Below, piece by piece: positions 7,575 through 8,730 of a stretch of DNA of 8,730 nt. The DNA comes from an uncultured Eubacteriales bacterium. GTDB taxonomy: Bacteria > Bacillota > Clostridia > Oscillospirales > CAG-272. Below the pieces are notes generated by a model. It searched no databases. It was given only the letters and a program-made list of their open reading frames with translations, and was not told the origin of the DNA. The stretch spans positions 1 to 8,730 of the forward strand of contig CAKSUH010000045.1 in the NCBI GenBank assembly GCA_934500855.1, given 5' to 3'. The position numbers and the translations under genes were made by a program. Numbering within the stretch: the first letter of the stretch is position 1; every line of letters starts with the position of its first letter.

Positions 7575-8730
7575 TCAGTAGGAAGCCAGTGCGGTTGCAA
7601 TGTCCCCGAGACCCGTGGAAATGAAGTAGATCAGTTGCTGTTCATTCAGCGATTTGATGCTGTAACCGCCGTTCTTCGGCTCTGCAGTCTGCTTTCCGAT
7701 GTTGACATAGTAAGCAGGAACCTCAGCGGTCTTACCGTCTGCCTTGGTAATGGTAATGGTTTCGGTATTGTTGTAGGAATTCAGAATGGTTTTGAAGGAA
7801 GCGGACGCATCTTTCAGCTGTTCGATCTTGCTGTTCGCAATCGCGTACTTCGCGGCAAGGACAGCGGAAGCGACCGTCTCGTATCTCTCATTCCCTTCCT
7901 TGATGTACTCGGAAGTCAGATATTCCATCGCCTCAAGCACCTGATCGGCGCGCTTCTTGGCAAGCGTCTGACCGATTTCCAGCGTCTCCAGCTTGAACTC
8001 CTCGCGCTTTCTCGTAATTTCCTTGTTGATGGTCTTGATGTAGCTGAGCAACTCGGAGCTGGGGTCAGCGTCGTTGTTGTAAGCGGCAAGGAACGCGAAG
8101 TTGGTGTAACGGTCGATGATGTAGTAGCCGGGATAGTTCGGAATGGATGCCAGATTTTTGAACTGACGGCTGATCTCCGTGAATTCATCGTTGGTCCAGG
8201 GCATACTCTCCAGCGCCTGCTTGTTTGCGGTGGAGTGCTTTGCGGAGTCACCGAGAATCGCAACCATTTCCTTTGCGTATTCAGCCTGACAATCGCTGTC
8301 GGTGTACCACTTCACAAAGGTCCATGAATCGGTATAATCCTTGTTCTTATACTTGACCATAACCGCTGCGGTAACCGAAGAGACCGCGCAGTTGTTGATG
8401 CTCTTGTTTCCGTTTGCATCGGTTGTCTCGTAACCCGGAAGCGGAACGAAGGTCCAGCATCCGTCAAGCTCGGTTGCAAACACCTTGAGGTGGTTGTAAA
8501 GCGAGGTGTAGTCGGAAATGATAATCGGCATTTCACCGGTACGGAAACGGTTTGCAGCGTTGTACTTGTACGGGAACGAATACTGCGTGAACATATTGCA
8601 CATCGTCTCAAACGCCTTCAGTCCCAGAACCGAATCCAGATTGATGCGCATTCCGTCATCCGCAAAGAGCGAGCCGCCAAGCTGATAGAGGTGCATCTTG
8701 TAGTCGGTAGTCACACCGATTTCCATGTTG
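7575..8730 (-). CDS. Extracellular solute-binding protein, family 1 type (5' end outside window)
   Basis: Only the last 384 residues are visible; the signal peptide and first lobe lie beyond the right edge. The visible part matches the C-terminal lobe of sugar-binding lipoproteins of CUT1 importers: LYQLGGSLFADDGMRINLDS, then NRFRTGEMPIIISDYTSLYN, GCWTFVPLPGYET, and SWTFVKWYTDSDCQAEYAKE. The RFRTGEMP and PLPGYE segments are typical of the family. Recognisable homology appears to finish around TINKEITRKREEF (about 8040-7990). It is followed by about 130 residues of mostly helical sequence (GQTLAKKRADQVLEAMEYL onward), then a short strand-like piece (TETITITKADGK) and the end ALASY. The protein should capture the ligand outside the membrane and pass it to the two permeases encoded immediately downstream. 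Ligand identity is unknown. The first ATG visible, at 8726, is internal and not the true start. Confidence 0.92.
   Translation of the reverse strand, partial: NMEIGVTTDYKMHLYQLGGSLFADDGMRINLDSVLGLKAFETMCNMFTQYSFPYKYNAANRFRTGEMPIIISDYTSLYNHLKVFATELDGCWTFVPLPGYETTDANGNKSINNCAVSSVTAAVMVKYKNKDYTDSWTFVKWYTDSDCQAEYAKEMVAILGDSAKHSTANKQALESMPWTNDEFTEISRQFKNLASIPNYPGYYIIDRYTNFAFLAAYNNDADPSSELLSYIKTINKEITRKREEFKLETLEIGQTLAKKRADQVLEAMEYLTSEYIKEGNERYETVASAVLAAKYAIANSKIEQLKDASASFKTILNSYNNTETITITKADGKTAEVPAYYVNIGKQTAEPKNGGYSIKSLNEQQLIYFISTGLGDIATALASY

Noticed and set aside
7533..8327. A 264-codon plus-strand open frame
   Set aside because: Mirror register of the solute-binding-protein gene, which has unmistakable family motifs on the minus strand.

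Overview
The window is part of one right-to-left operon, all on the minus strand, with almost no non-coding DNA. In order of transcription it holds: the C-terminal 384 residues of a family-1 extracellular solute-binding protein (7575-8730, running off the right edge); two CUT1-type sugar ABC transporter permeases (6563-7531 and 5689-6561); a membrane protein with a secreted NHL-type beta-propeller, a TPR segment and a C-terminal Yip1 domain (3450-5678); and a very large secreted DUF5696-family protein (1-3427, running off the left edge with 1142 codons visible and no stop). Gaps between genes are 43, 1, 10 and 22 bases, and each start has a Shine-Dalgarno-like sequence.

The gene set, the strong AAGGAGG-type ribosome binding sites and the absence of an ATPase beside the permeases fit a Clostridia-type Firmicute, probably an uncultured gut or rumen lineage. 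Base composition is moderate, roughly half G+C by eye, with a preference for G or C at third codon positions. This taxonomic call is inference; there is no rRNA or other marker gene.

The likely combined role is capture and import of an oligosaccharide. The solute-binding protein delivers ligand to the permease heterodimer, which must borrow an ATPase encoded elsewhere (MsmX-like sharing is known for CUT1 importers). The last two genes are the less understood part: an anchored propeller/TPR/Yip1 protein and a secreted, glycosidase-like DUF5696 protein, both tightly coupled to the transporter. The solute-binding protein and the DUF5696 protein both carry helix-rich segments beyond or inside their recognisable domains.

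No RNA genes, mobile elements, CRISPR arrays, inverted-repeat terminators or complete promoters were seen. The operon promoter should lie beyond the right edge and its end beyond the left edge. Several long plus-strand open frames (up to 959 codons) are mirror images of the real genes and are rejected.
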